From contig NZ_CP049783.1 of the NCBI RefSeq assembly GCF_015710975.1, forward strand, positions 4,135,501-4,199,500: a stretch of DNA of 64,000 nt. Reading direction: 5' to 3'. The position numbers and the translations under genes were made by a program. A model generated the notes under the pieces. That model saw nothing but the letters and a program-made list of their open reading frames with translations. It ran no database searches and was not told where the DNA came from. Positions 55,833 through 63,302 of this stretch are shown here, one piece after another; positions within the stretch are counted from its first letter, which is position 1, and every line of letters starts with the position of its first letter. The DNA is from Paenibacillus polymyxa. GTDB taxonomy: Bacteria; Bacillota; Bacilli; Paenibacillales; Paenibacillaceae.

Positions 55833-55888
55833 AAGGGTTCAGGCTAAAGAAAGGAACGGTGTTCCTCCTTTAGATCTGAACCTTTTTT
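55833..55888 (+). terminator. Bidirectional terminator after pepT, shared with mciZ
   Basis: GGGTTCAGGCTAAAG pairs with CTTTAGATCTGAACC, then TTTTTT on the plus strand; the minus strand also has a T-run. The mciZ stop codon lies inside the stem. Confidence 0.88.
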
Positions 55889-56013
55889 GGAACATTTAGC
55901 GAAGCAATAGTAGCTGTAGGTCCATATTCCTTTTGCCATTGACGCAGGAGGGCTTGAATCTGCCAGGCTTTGCCGACGATATGGAGAGTGGTTTCAGTCC
56001 GGTAGCTTTTCAT
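55870..56013 (-). CDS. mciZ: MciZ-like inhibitor of Z-ring assembly, 47 residues
   Basis: A 47-residue minus-strand gene with AAGGAGAT seven bases before the ATG. The product starts MKSYRTETTLHIVGKAWQIQ; the HIVGKAWQI segment matches VLVGKAWEI of B. subtilis MciZ (40 residues), which binds FtsZ and stops Z-rings in the mother cell. It lies next to nudF, where mciZ lies in B. subtilis. A longer C-terminus than the B. subtilis protein is visible. Regulation by sigma-E would be expected, but no clear promoter was recognised. Confidence 0.8.
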   Translation of the reverse strand: MKSYRTETTLHIVGKAWQIQALLRQWQKEYGPTATIASLNVPKKVQI

Positions 56014-56146
56014 GTTCTGAAATCTCCTTATAACAGAAGTTTTGATATACTACCCCCAGCATATGTTCCAAGTGGACAAGTTAGACTAATGTTGGAGATA
56101 ATTAATAATGAAAGAAAGATAGAAGACGAAGGAGGAAACATGCCTG

Positions 56147-56758
56147 ATGAACGACCAAACGAACGAACAAGTGAACAATCCAACAAGCCATGCACTTCGC
56201 AAGCCTTATTCCAATCCTGCGCTGGAGGAAAAGACCGTATCCACACAGCCTATCTTTGAAGGAAAGGTCATTACGGTACAGGTAGACACGGTAGAGCTTC
56301 CCGACGGCTCAACTGGAAAGCGTGAAATCGTCAAGCATCCAGGTGCAGTGGCAATTTTGGCTCTGCACGAGGGGAAAATGTTGGTGGTGGACCAGTACAG
56401 ACAAGCTATGGGGCGCTGTGAGGTTGAAATCCCCGCAGGCAAGCTGGAGCGAGGTGAAGACCCGATGGAAGCAGCGGGACGTGAATTGAGAGAAGAAACA
56501 GGCTATACAGCCAAATCGTTGAAGCTGCTTCACTCTTTTTATACTTCTCCTGGCTTTGCGGATGAAATCATACATTTGTATGTGGCCGAAGAACTGGAGC
56601 GAGGTGAGATGGAACCAGATGAGGATGAATTTCTGGAGCTATTTGAGGTGACGCTGGAAGAAGCACACACACTTATTCGTGAAGGGCGCATTAGTGATGC
56701 CAAAACGATTCTGGCCGTCTATGCGTGGCAACTTCGCCAACAAACAGGGAGCTTCTAA
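56147..56758 (+). CDS. nudF: ADP-ribose pyrophosphatase (Nudix)
   Basis: A 203-residue Nudix hydrolase (ADP-ribose to AMP and ribose 5-phosphate). The Nudix box GKLERGEDPMEAAGRELREETGY fits Gx5Ex7REUxEExGU exactly (about residues 99-121). ATG 56147 is eleven bases after AAGGAGG; the ATG at 56140 is in another frame, closer to the site, and reads only 39 codons. The first 25 residues, rich in Asn/Gln/Pro, look disordered. Confidence 0.92.
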   Translation: MNDQTNEQVNNPTSHALRKPYSNPALEEKTVSTQPIFEGKVITVQVDTVELPDGSTGKREIVKHPGAVAILALHEGKMLVVDQYRQAMGRCEVEIPAGKLERGEDPMEAAGRELREETGYTAKSLKLLHSFYTSPGFADEIIHLYVAEELERGEMEPDEDEFLELFEVTLEEAHTLIREGRISDAKTILAVYAWQLRQQTGSF

Positions 56759-56762
56759 GCGG

Positions 56763-57959
56763 ATGGACACCAACATAATAGAACTTAACAACTACTTTGC
56801 AGACCTGCATATTCATATTGGCAGAACGGAGAAAGGAGCTCCAGTCAAAATTAGTGGTAGCCGTGACCTAACGTTTGCCAATATAGCCAAGGAAGCCTCC
56901 GGTCGCAAAGGGATTGGGCTCATTGGGATTATTGACTGCCATGCGCCTAATGTACAGGAGGATATTCGTCGATATTTGCATACAGGTGAAATGGAAGAAA
57001 TCAGCGGTGGTGGTATCGCATACAGGGATACAGTGATTCTACTTGGCACGGAGCTGGAAATACGGGCTGAAGGTCGTCCCGAAGCACATGTACTGGCCTA
57101 TTTTCCTGATCTGGCGGCGATGGAGGATTTTACCCAATGGCTGACGAAGCATATGAAAAATGTCAATCTCAGCTCACAACGGATCTACGCACCGCCACGT
57201 GAGTTGCAGCAGCAAATTTACGGACGTGGAGGCATTATGGTGCCTGCGCACGTGTTCACTCCGCATAAGGGCATTTATGGCAGTTCTGCAGCCCGTATGG
57301 AGGAAATGCTGGATATGGAGTTCATTAGTGGGGTGGAACTGGGGCTGAGCGCAGATTCATCTATGGCAGGCTTGATTTCAGAACTGGATCGCTTCAGCTT
57401 CCTCACGAATTCAGATGCCCATTCACTTGGGAAAATTGGACGAGAATACAACAAATTATCATTGGCGAAGCCGAGTTTCGATGAATTCAGGATGGCTTTG
57501 GAGAGGCGTGAAGGACGACGAGTGTGTGCCAACTACGGTTTGAATCCCAAACTTGGAAAATACCATCGCTCTTACTGTCAGAGCTGCGGTACGATTATTG
57601 ATGAGCAACAGATGGCGGACGAACGCTGCCCTAACTGTGGCCATACCAAGCTGGTGCGGGGTGTGCTTGATCGAATCTGGAGCATCGCCGACCGTGAACA
57701 GCCCGTAATTCCCTCCCACCGTCCTCCGTACATTTACCAGATTCCGCTGGAATTTATTCCAGGCTTGGGTAAAGCCAAGCTGAACCAGCTGTTAGCAGCC
57801 TTCGGAACAGAAATGAATATTTTACATGAGGTTACGCAGGAGGAACTGTCAGGGGTCGTCGGTAAAGTGTTGGCAGAGCAGATTGTGCTTTCACGCGAAG
57901 GACGCCTGGCGCTTGTATCCGGTGGTGGTGGAACATACGGAAAAATAGCAAAATCCTAG
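56763..57959 (+). CDS. Endonuclease Q-like PHP-domain DNA repair protein
   Basis: A 398-residue protein of the EndoQ family, which cuts DNA 5' of deaminated bases (hypoxanthine, xanthine, uracil). A PHP nuclease domain begins FADLHIHIGRTEKG (HxH metal site) and includes DCHAP, GTELEI, PAHVFTPHKG and TNSDAHSLGKIG; then comes a zinc finger CQSCGTI...CPNCGHTK (about 300-325) and a C-terminal helix-hairpin-helix (EFIPGLGKAKLNQLLAAFG). ATG 56763 starts 4 bp after nudF. All expected domains are present. Confidence 0.88.
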   Translation: MDTNIIELNNYFADLHIHIGRTEKGAPVKISGSRDLTFANIAKEASGRKGIGLIGIIDCHAPNVQEDIRRYLHTGEMEEISGGGIAYRDTVILLGTELEIRAEGRPEAHVLAYFPDLAAMEDFTQWLTKHMKNVNLSSQRIYAPPRELQQQIYGRGGIMVPAHVFTPHKGIYGSSAARMEEMLDMEFISGVELGLSADSSMAGLISELDRFSFLTNSDAHSLGKIGREYNKLSLAKPSFDEFRMALERREGRRVCANYGLNPKLGKYHRSYCQSCGTIIDEQQMADERCPNCGHTKLVRGVLDRIWSIADREQPVIPSHRPPYIYQIPLEFIPGLGKAKLNQLLAAFGTEMNILHEVTQEELSGVVGKVLAEQIVLSREGRLALVSGGGGTYGKIAKS

Positions 57960-58159
57960 TAAAGTGTCCTAGTCAAGTCTTGTCTCCGTAAAAGGCATAT
58001 CAGCGTCTGCTTGTTCATAACCATAAAATATCTCTGCCGTTGGCTTGGCGCATCATTCGTGATGTTAGATTTGCAGCGGAAGCTGCCCCATTCTAGCCAT
58101 CAGCCGTCGGATTACGGTTGTTTTTTGGACAAACAAGCAGATGAAAGGGGCAGGACTCG
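57960..58159 (+). other. 200-bp intergenic region before spoIIM
   Basis: No gene supported. CATAAAAT near 58023 could be a sigma-E-type -10. A short AGCCGT/ACGGTT hairpin (58101-58120) followed by TTTTTT may be a weak terminator. Confidence 0.35.
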
Positions 58160-58813
58160 ATGCAATGGTTTCGTCATACGTTAAAGGACCAGACGTCATA
58201 TTACGTTTTCTTGGCTGTGCTGTTTCTTGTAGGAGTTGTTTTTGGCGCACTCATGGTAAATGCACTCTCCCTAGAACAGTTACAGGATTTGTCCCGTTAC
58301 CTGAAGGATTTTTTTGTGACGGTCAACCAAAACAAGCAGGGCTTTGCTGATTCGCAGGCGGCCTCAACCTTTTGGGACAGCGTATCTCTACATCTTAAAT
58401 GGGTGGGCCTCATTTGGGTATGCGGGCTTTCGGTCATTGGACTCCCAGGTATTCTTGTGCTGAATTTTCTCAAGGGTGTGCTGATCGGATTTTCTGTAGG
58501 TTATATGGTAGGGCAATATTCGTGGAAAGGACTATTATTTTCATTGGTTTCCGTTGCCCCACATAACCTGCTCGTGATTCCGATACTGCTCGTCTGTAGT
58601 GTGGCTGCGATGACTTTTTCCATCCATATGATCAAAACCAAAATACTTGCTACTCGGCCATCAGACGGGATGTTGCGTCCGTTGCTTTCTTACGCAGGAT
58701 TGACTGCTGTGATGATGGTGCTGCTTATCGGCAGCGCGTCCTTTGAAACTTGGGTCACCCCGGTTATGATGCAATGGGTCACTCCTATGCTGACGGCTTC
58801 CGTGACATCTTGA
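58160..58813 (+). CDS. spoIIM: Stage II sporulation protein M
   Basis: A membrane protein of the SpoIID-SpoIIM-SpoIIP machine that dissolves septal peptidoglycan during engulfment. The 217-residue protein has five or so hydrophobic segments and the family-typical FLAVLFLVGVVFGALMVNAL and FLKGVLIGFSVGYMV, SVAPHNLLVIP. ATG follows AAGGGGC. Order nudF...spoIIM-fur-yqzK-xerD matches B. subtilis. Confidence 0.94.
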   Translation: MQWFRHTLKDQTSYYVFLAVLFLVGVVFGALMVNALSLEQLQDLSRYLKDFFVTVNQNKQGFADSQAASTFWDSVSLHLKWVGLIWVCGLSVIGLPGILVLNFLKGVLIGFSVGYMVGQYSWKGLLFSLVSVAPHNLLVIPILLVCSVAAMTFSIHMIKTKILATRPSDGMLRPLLSYAGLTAVMMVLLIGSASFETWVTPVMMQWVTPMLTASVTS

Positions 58814-58829
58814 TCTCATTTCAAAATGT

Positions 58830-58859
58830 TTGACTTTATTTGTATAGACCCCCTATAAT
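58830..58859 (+). promoter_or_regulatory. Promoter of fur
   Basis: TTGACT (58830-58835) and TATAAT (58854-58859), 18-bp spacer. Confidence 0.8.
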
Positions 58860-58914
58860 AATAGGAGTGAAAAAAAGTGCAGTAGGCAGTAGCTTTGCAG
58901 GGGGAGGGAGACAC

Positions 58915-59412
58915 ATGGAAGCACGGATCGAAAAAATTAAGCAGCAGCTGCAATCCCAGGGCTACAAACTAACGCCTCAGCGGGAAGCCACCGTCAGAGT
59001 TTTACTTGAGAACGAAGATGATCATCTGAGTGCGGAAGATGTATTTATGCTCGTCAAAGAGAAAGCTCCCGAAATCGGTCTGGCAACCGTATACCGTACC
59101 CTAGAACTGCTAAGTGAACTGCATGTCGTGGAGAAAATTAATTTTGGCGATGGCGTTGCGCGGTATGATTTGCGCGGCGATACAACCAAACATCACCACC
59201 ACCATTTGATATGTGTGCAGTGCGGCAGTGTAGATGAAATACTGGAAGATTGGCTTGGACCGTTAGAGGAGCGTTTGGAACGGGAATATAATTTTACTGT
59301 AGTGGACCATCGTTTGGACTTCCACGGTATTTGTTATCGTTGTAAGGCGAAGAACGATACGACCGCCCAAAAATCCTTGGGTAAAACCAAGAAAAACAAA
59401 TCACAGGATTAA
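58915..59412 (+). CDS. fur: Ferric uptake regulator Fur
   Basis: An iron-responsive repressor, 165 residues from ATG 58915 (behind GGAGGGAGACAC). GLATVYRTLELLSEL is the recognition helix and KHHHHHLICVQCGSVDE with the later CYRCK forms the metal sites. A Fur box in this same window (16103-16123) is a probable target. The C-terminus is Lys-rich. Confidence 0.95.
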   Translation: MEARIEKIKQQLQSQGYKLTPQREATVRVLLENEDDHLSAEDVFMLVKEKAPEIGLATVYRTLELLSELHVVEKINFGDGVARYDLRGDTTKHHHHHLICVQCGSVDEILEDWLGPLEERLEREYNFTVVDHRLDFHGICYRCKAKNDTTAQKSLGKTKKNKSQD

Positions 59413-59427
59413 TAAGCTGACTACCCA

Positions 59428-59467
59428 AGCTCTCACCGACGAAGACGCGTTCGGGAGAGCTTTTTTG
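59428..59467 (+). terminator. Terminator of fur
   Basis: AAGCTCTC pairs with GAGAGCTT, then TTTTT. Confidence 0.88.
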
Positions 59468-59579
59468 GTTCGGAATTTGCTGTATGGGATCATGTGGTAT
59501 AAAACAGAATAGCTTGTCATACCCTTCCATAGAGAGCCCTAAATAGGGACTACATTTTGGGAAAAGGCGGCTGATCCAC

Positions 59580-59822
59580 ATGGTACTATCATTGCGGAGA
59601 GGACTACAATGGCTGCGCTTGCTGATCTTGTTCGGGGTGTTGGCATGTATGTTCTTTTATAGCCTCAGGCTGTTTACAGATTGGATATCACCTGTAGATC
59701 ATTACCGAATACCGGAAGGACATGCAGTTAAGGTATTTGGCGGACAAACAGTGAATGATGGGTCCGAGCAACGAGTAGCGGTGTTGGAACGTTTACGTTT
59801 CTTTTATTGGTATGGTGAGTAG
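59580..59822 (+). CDS. yqzK: DUF4227 small membrane protein YqzK
   Basis: An 80-residue protein with one N-terminal membrane helix (LLILFGVLACMFFYSLRLF) and a short outer domain (DHYRIPEGHAVKVFG). The family is DUF4227 and always precedes xerD in Bacillaceae-type genomes. Function unknown. Confidence 0.85.
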   Translation: MVLSLRRGLQWLRLLILFGVLACMFFYSLRLFTDWISPVDHYRIPEGHAVKVFGGQTVNDGSEQRVAVLERLRFFYWYGE

Positions 59823-59925
59823 TTTATGTAATCATCTTAATGAGATGATGATATGAAGTCGCACACGAAGAAGCAGGCGCAACAACGGAATCGCTGTATG
59901 CAGGACAAGGAGAGTTTTGGAACTC

Positions 59926-60864
59926 ATGAAAATGTATATTCAACCTTTCGTTCAATATATGGAAGAGGAAAAGGGTTTGTCACGCAGCACATTGGAAGCG
60001 TATCAACGGGACGTACAGCAGTTTACTGAGTTTGCAGAAAGCTGTGGTCTTGAGCAGCCGGATAATGTACAGCGGTCACATCTAGTGCTGTATTTGGGGC
60101 GTCTGAAGGAACAGGGAAAAGCCGCGGCGACAATTTCACGTAGCGTCGCCTCTATACGCTCCTTTTTTCATTTTCTCATTCGGGAGGGAATCGCGATCCA
60201 TGATCCTTCCGTTCTGGTGGAACTGCCCAAAGCCGCTAAAAAGAAGCCCTCGGTGTTAACGCAGGATGAAATAGAGCGTTTACTGGCAGCGCCGGATGTG
60301 AGTGCCCCGCAAGGGGGACGAGATAAAGCCATGCTAGAGTTGCTGTACGCGACGGGCATCCGCGTATCAGAGCTGATTGCCCTGAACGTCTGTGATGTGC
60401 GCATCGATTTGCGCTTTGTGCACTGTGGCGGCGAGGCGGGCAAGGAGCGCGTTGTACCGATCAGTCGTGAGGCATCACAGTGGGCACAAGCCTACTTGGA
60501 CGAGCAGCGTCCAGCGTTGCTGCGACCCGGGCAGGGTGAAGAGGCTCTAGCAGAGCAGGAGGCCTTGTTCTTGAATGTATCGGGTCAGCGGCTCAGTAGA
60601 CAGGGCTTTTGGAAAATAATTAAGAAGTACGCTCAGGAAGCAGGCATAAGCAAGGATATCACGCCCCATACGCTGCGGCACTCCTTTGCGGTACATATGC
60701 TGGAGGGCGGAGCGGACTTACGCTCTGTACAGGAAATGCTGGGTCATGCTGATCTGTCAACGACGCAGGTATATGCGCAGACAGCTAGACGGAACATGAA
60801 GGAAGTATATGAAATGCATCACCCGCACGGCGGTAACCGCACTTCTCATGAAAGCAATGATTAA
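59926..60864 (+). CDS. xerD: Tyrosine recombinase XerD
   Basis: Resolves chromosome dimers at dif. About 312 residues; core-binding SAM-like domain (YMEEEKGLSRSTLEAYQRD) and catalytic domain with Arg in YATGIRVSELIAL, Lys in GKERVVPI, HTLRHSFAVHMLEGG (His-x-x-Arg), GHADLSTTQVYAQ (His and Tyr nucleophile). ATG 59926 or 59932 is likely; TTG 59917 lies very close to AAGGAG. The drm gene that follows in B. subtilis is missing. Confidence 0.93.
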   Translation: MKMYIQPFVQYMEEEKGLSRSTLEAYQRDVQQFTEFAESCGLEQPDNVQRSHLVLYLGRLKEQGKAAATISRSVASIRSFFHFLIREGIAIHDPSVLVELPKAAKKKPSVLTQDEIERLLAAPDVSAPQGGRDKAMLELLYATGIRVSELIALNVCDVRIDLRFVHCGGEAGKERVVPISREASQWAQAYLDEQRPALLRPGQGEEALAEQEALFLNVSGQRLSRQGFWKIIKKYAQEAGISKDITPHTLRHSFAVHMLEGGADLRSVQEMLGHADLSTTQVYAQTARRNMKEVYEMHHPHGGNRTSHESND

Positions 60865-60942
60865 ACGTAACGTCGCTTTGCTGTCATAGAAAATGTGATA
60901 ATGACTATAACTTTACGATTGTACAAGTCAGGAGAGATATGA

Positions 60943-61767
60943 ATGTCAACAGCCAACCAAGCTACAATTCAGGAAGCAGCAGACTATATCCGTGCTAAGA
61001 GCGGAATAAGCCCAGAGATTGGTCTTATTCTGGGATCGGGCCTCGGTATTTTGGCCGATTTGATTCAAGATGGAGTTAGTATTCCTTATCAGGATATTCC
61101 CCATTTTCCCGTATCAACGGTAGAAGGCCACGAGGGGGAGTTACTGTTAGGCACAATTGAAGGTCGCGCCGTTGTCATGATGAAGGGGCGCTTTCATATG
61201 TATGAGGGCTATGGTCCACAGCTGACAGCTTTCCCTGTTCGGGTAATGAAGCAGTTGGGGATTCAAAGCCTGCTGGTGACGAATGCCGCAGGTGGTGTAA
61301 ATACTTCCTACAAAGCAGGCGATCTGATGGTCATCTCGGATCATCTGAATTTGACCGGACAAAATCCGTTGATTGGCCCGAACGATGCTGCTCTGGGTGT
61401 TCGTTTCCCAGATATGTCGGAGGCGTACAGCCGCCGCTTACGTGAAATTGCCAAACAAACGGCTACCCAACAAGGCTTCAGCCTGCAGGAAGGTGTATAT
61501 GCCGGATTGCTGGGACCCAACTATGAGACGCCTGCTGAAATCGTTATGCTGCGTACACTGGGAGCAGACGCAGTAGGGATGTCGACCGTGTCTGAAGTTA
61601 TTGTAGCTCGTCATGCGGGGATTGAGGTACTAGGCTTCTCCTGTATCACCAATATGGCTGCAGGCATTCTCGACCAGCCTTTGTCTCATGGTGAAGTGAT
61701 GGAGACGGCAGAGAAGGTACGTGAACAATTTTTGAAATTGGTACTGGCGATTATTCCACAAATGTAG
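60943..61767 (+). CDS. punA: Purine nucleoside phosphorylase
   Basis: A trimeric PNP (PunA/PupG type), 274 residues, acting on inosine and guanosine. GLILGSGLG, FPVSTVEGHEGELLLG, GRFHMYEGYGP, TNAAGG and GPNYETPAE are the family's phosphate, base and ribose contacts. Separate from xerD by 78 bp; AGGAGAGAT before the ATG. Confidence 0.95.
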   Translation: MSTANQATIQEAADYIRAKSGISPEIGLILGSGLGILADLIQDGVSIPYQDIPHFPVSTVEGHEGELLLGTIEGRAVVMMKGRFHMYEGYGPQLTAFPVRVMKQLGIQSLLVTNAAGGVNTSYKAGDLMVISDHLNLTGQNPLIGPNDAALGVRFPDMSEAYSRRLREIAKQTATQQGFSLQEGVYAGLLGPNYETPAEIVMLRTLGADAVGMSTVSEVIVARHAGIEVLGFSCITNMAAGILDQPLSHGEVMETAEKVREQFLKLVLAIIPQM

Positions 61768-61806
61768 ATGGAGTATAATTTTCCATTCGAAACGGTGGGC
61801 ATCTCC

Positions 61807-61860
61807 AAAGAACCCCATATCCGAGCGCCTTTTAATGGCGTGGGATACGGGGTTCTTTTT
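61807..61860 (+). terminator. Terminator of punA
   Basis: AAAGAACCCCATATCC pairs with GGATACGGGGTTCTTT with an inner GCGCC/GGCG(T) stem, then TTTTT. Confidence 0.92.
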
Positions 61861-61890
61861 ACATTCTGCGGTTGAACTGAGTATGATCGC

Positions 61891-63102
61891 CTAGTGAAGA
61901 GGGCGTGTGCTCCAAGTAGCTGTATTCGCTTTTTCTGCTACAGTTAGTCTATGTCGCTCTTGCACTTTGATCACAATGACCATGAAAATAATCCAGTAAA
62001 TGGCTAATGAGTTTAGAAAACGGCTATCCGTTATATTGTTCAATACGATGAACAGGAAAAAAACGGCTGCCGTCAGCCATGTATACATATCTGTTTTGCC
62101 GATTCTGATTTTAAATAAGGTAGTTACGACGAGTATAACCGTTGCGAGTAGTCCTATAAGACCCACATCGATCCACAGATCTCGAAAGCCGCTATGGCTG
62201 CTTGTCAGATCAAAGCGGATGCCGTTCGCATAAATGCTGGGCCGGGCTGCCCAGAAGGAGCCATAACCATGTCCGAACCAGTAGTGGCTCTGAATAGCAC
62301 CATCAATTCCTAGCCAGATTTCCGTTCTTCCGGTTAAGGTTGTTGTTTTTCCGAATTCCGAGGCAATCGCATCCCCATAAGTAAAGGTAAGTGCCAAACC
62401 CAAAAGAACAAGTAAGCAGGAACAGCTAAGAAAGAACCCCCGCAACGAGATGCTTCGAATTCTTTTGAATAACAATATAAACAAAATAAATACGAAGAGT
62501 GAAGATGTCAGTACCAATGAGGTAGTAGACTGGCATTTGATGAGCAATAAGGCATTGAGTAAGATGAAGCCAATATGTAAAGCTTTGCGTGTGCCCCTGA
62601 AAAAATATATGACATGTGAAACAAAACTTAACAGCGAGAGGGTTCCAAGTGTATTTTTATGACCGGAGATTCCCTTCCACAGTCCAGTATGTTCCACACC
62701 GCCATGAATGGCAAAGGAAGGAACGAGCACAACGGCGAGTAGATTGAGTATGCTCAGAATACTTAATGTAACGACTAAGAGGCGTATGCAGCCCTGTGCT
62801 GTATAATGGGTCACCAGATAGAGTCCAAAGGTAGAGAAGGCAATAAATTTGAGAACCATTAGCACAGAAGAGGTCTGCTCTTGTTCAGCCCATATACAGG
62901 AGGCGGCGATGTACATCATGAGTAAAGTCAGCAAAGGATTATCAGCTAGGATCGCGATCAATGATTTGAGTGAAGGCAGAAGCATGATATAGCTAAACAA
63001 CAAGATAAGCAGAGAAATCGTGATCACTCTGGGAGACAAACCCTGACAGGCAAAGGGAATCGAGAAAGCCAGTAAACCGGCTACTGTGAGTATGTGTTTC
63101 AC
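61891..63102 (-). CDS. O-antigen ligase / Wzy polymerase-like membrane protein
   Basis: A polytopic membrane protein of about 403 residues with ten or more hydrophobic segments and one larger outer loop carrying FGHGYGSFWAARP, a pattern of the Wzy/O-antigen ligase family (PF04932-like). It probably polymerises or transfers an exopolysaccharide unit. GTG 63102 is the likely start; a longer frame from 63162 would include the promoter. It stands alone, with no glycosyltransferases visible, but the next gene (plus strand) is a polysaccharide-lyase-like protein. Confidence 0.78.
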   Translation of the reverse strand: MKHILTVAGLLAFSIPFACQGLSPRVITISLLILLFSYIMLLPSLKSLIAILADNPLLTLLMMYIAASCIWAEQEQTSSVLMVLKFIAFSTFGLYLVTHYTAQGCIRLLVVTLSILSILNLLAVVLVPSFAIHGGVEHTGLWKGISGHKNTLGTLSLLSFVSHVIYFFRGTRKALHIGFILLNALLLIKCQSTTSLVLTSSLFVFILFILLFKRIRSISLRGFFLSCSCLLVLLGLALTFTYGDAIASEFGKTTTLTGRTEIWLGIDGAIQSHYWFGHGYGSFWAARPSIYANGIRFDLTSSHSGFRDLWIDVGLIGLLATVILVVTTLFKIRIGKTDMYTWLTAAVFFLFIVLNNITDSRFLNSLAIYWIIFMVIVIKVQERHRLTVAEKANTATWSTRPLH

Positions 63103-63115
63103 GGTTTCACCGCCT

Positions 63116-63162
63116 AGATACGTTATGTATCTATAATATACAAAATGTATCTTCTTGTACAA
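63116..63162 (-). promoter_or_regulatory. Promoter with putative operator of the Wzy-like gene
   Basis: On the minus strand, TTGTAC (63157-63162) and TATTAT about 18 bp further resemble a promoter. The inverted repeat AGATAC-N5-GTATCT (63116-63132) and an extra half-site GTATCT (63147-63152) overlap it; the two ATGTATCT copies are 20 bp apart. Confidence 0.45.
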
Positions 63163-63302
63163 TCATAATAAAATATTTATTTTCATTTTTCGCGACCTAG
63201 AGCAAGCCTTATGTGCATATACTCAGTCCATGCTAAGAAAATGAAGAATTATTCGGTATAGTATGAAAGTATTTTCACGTTTTTAACAATGGGGGTGTTT
63301 GG

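Noticed and set aside
55933..56259. 108-codon plus-strand ORF upstream of nudF
   Set aside because: It lies over mciZ on the other strand and over the nudF start, has no ribosome site at its start and no recognisable domain.
59853..59930. Basic peptide ORF (MKSHTKKQAQQRN...) before xerD
   Set aside because: No ribosome site, overlaps xerD out of frame, composition explained by chance.
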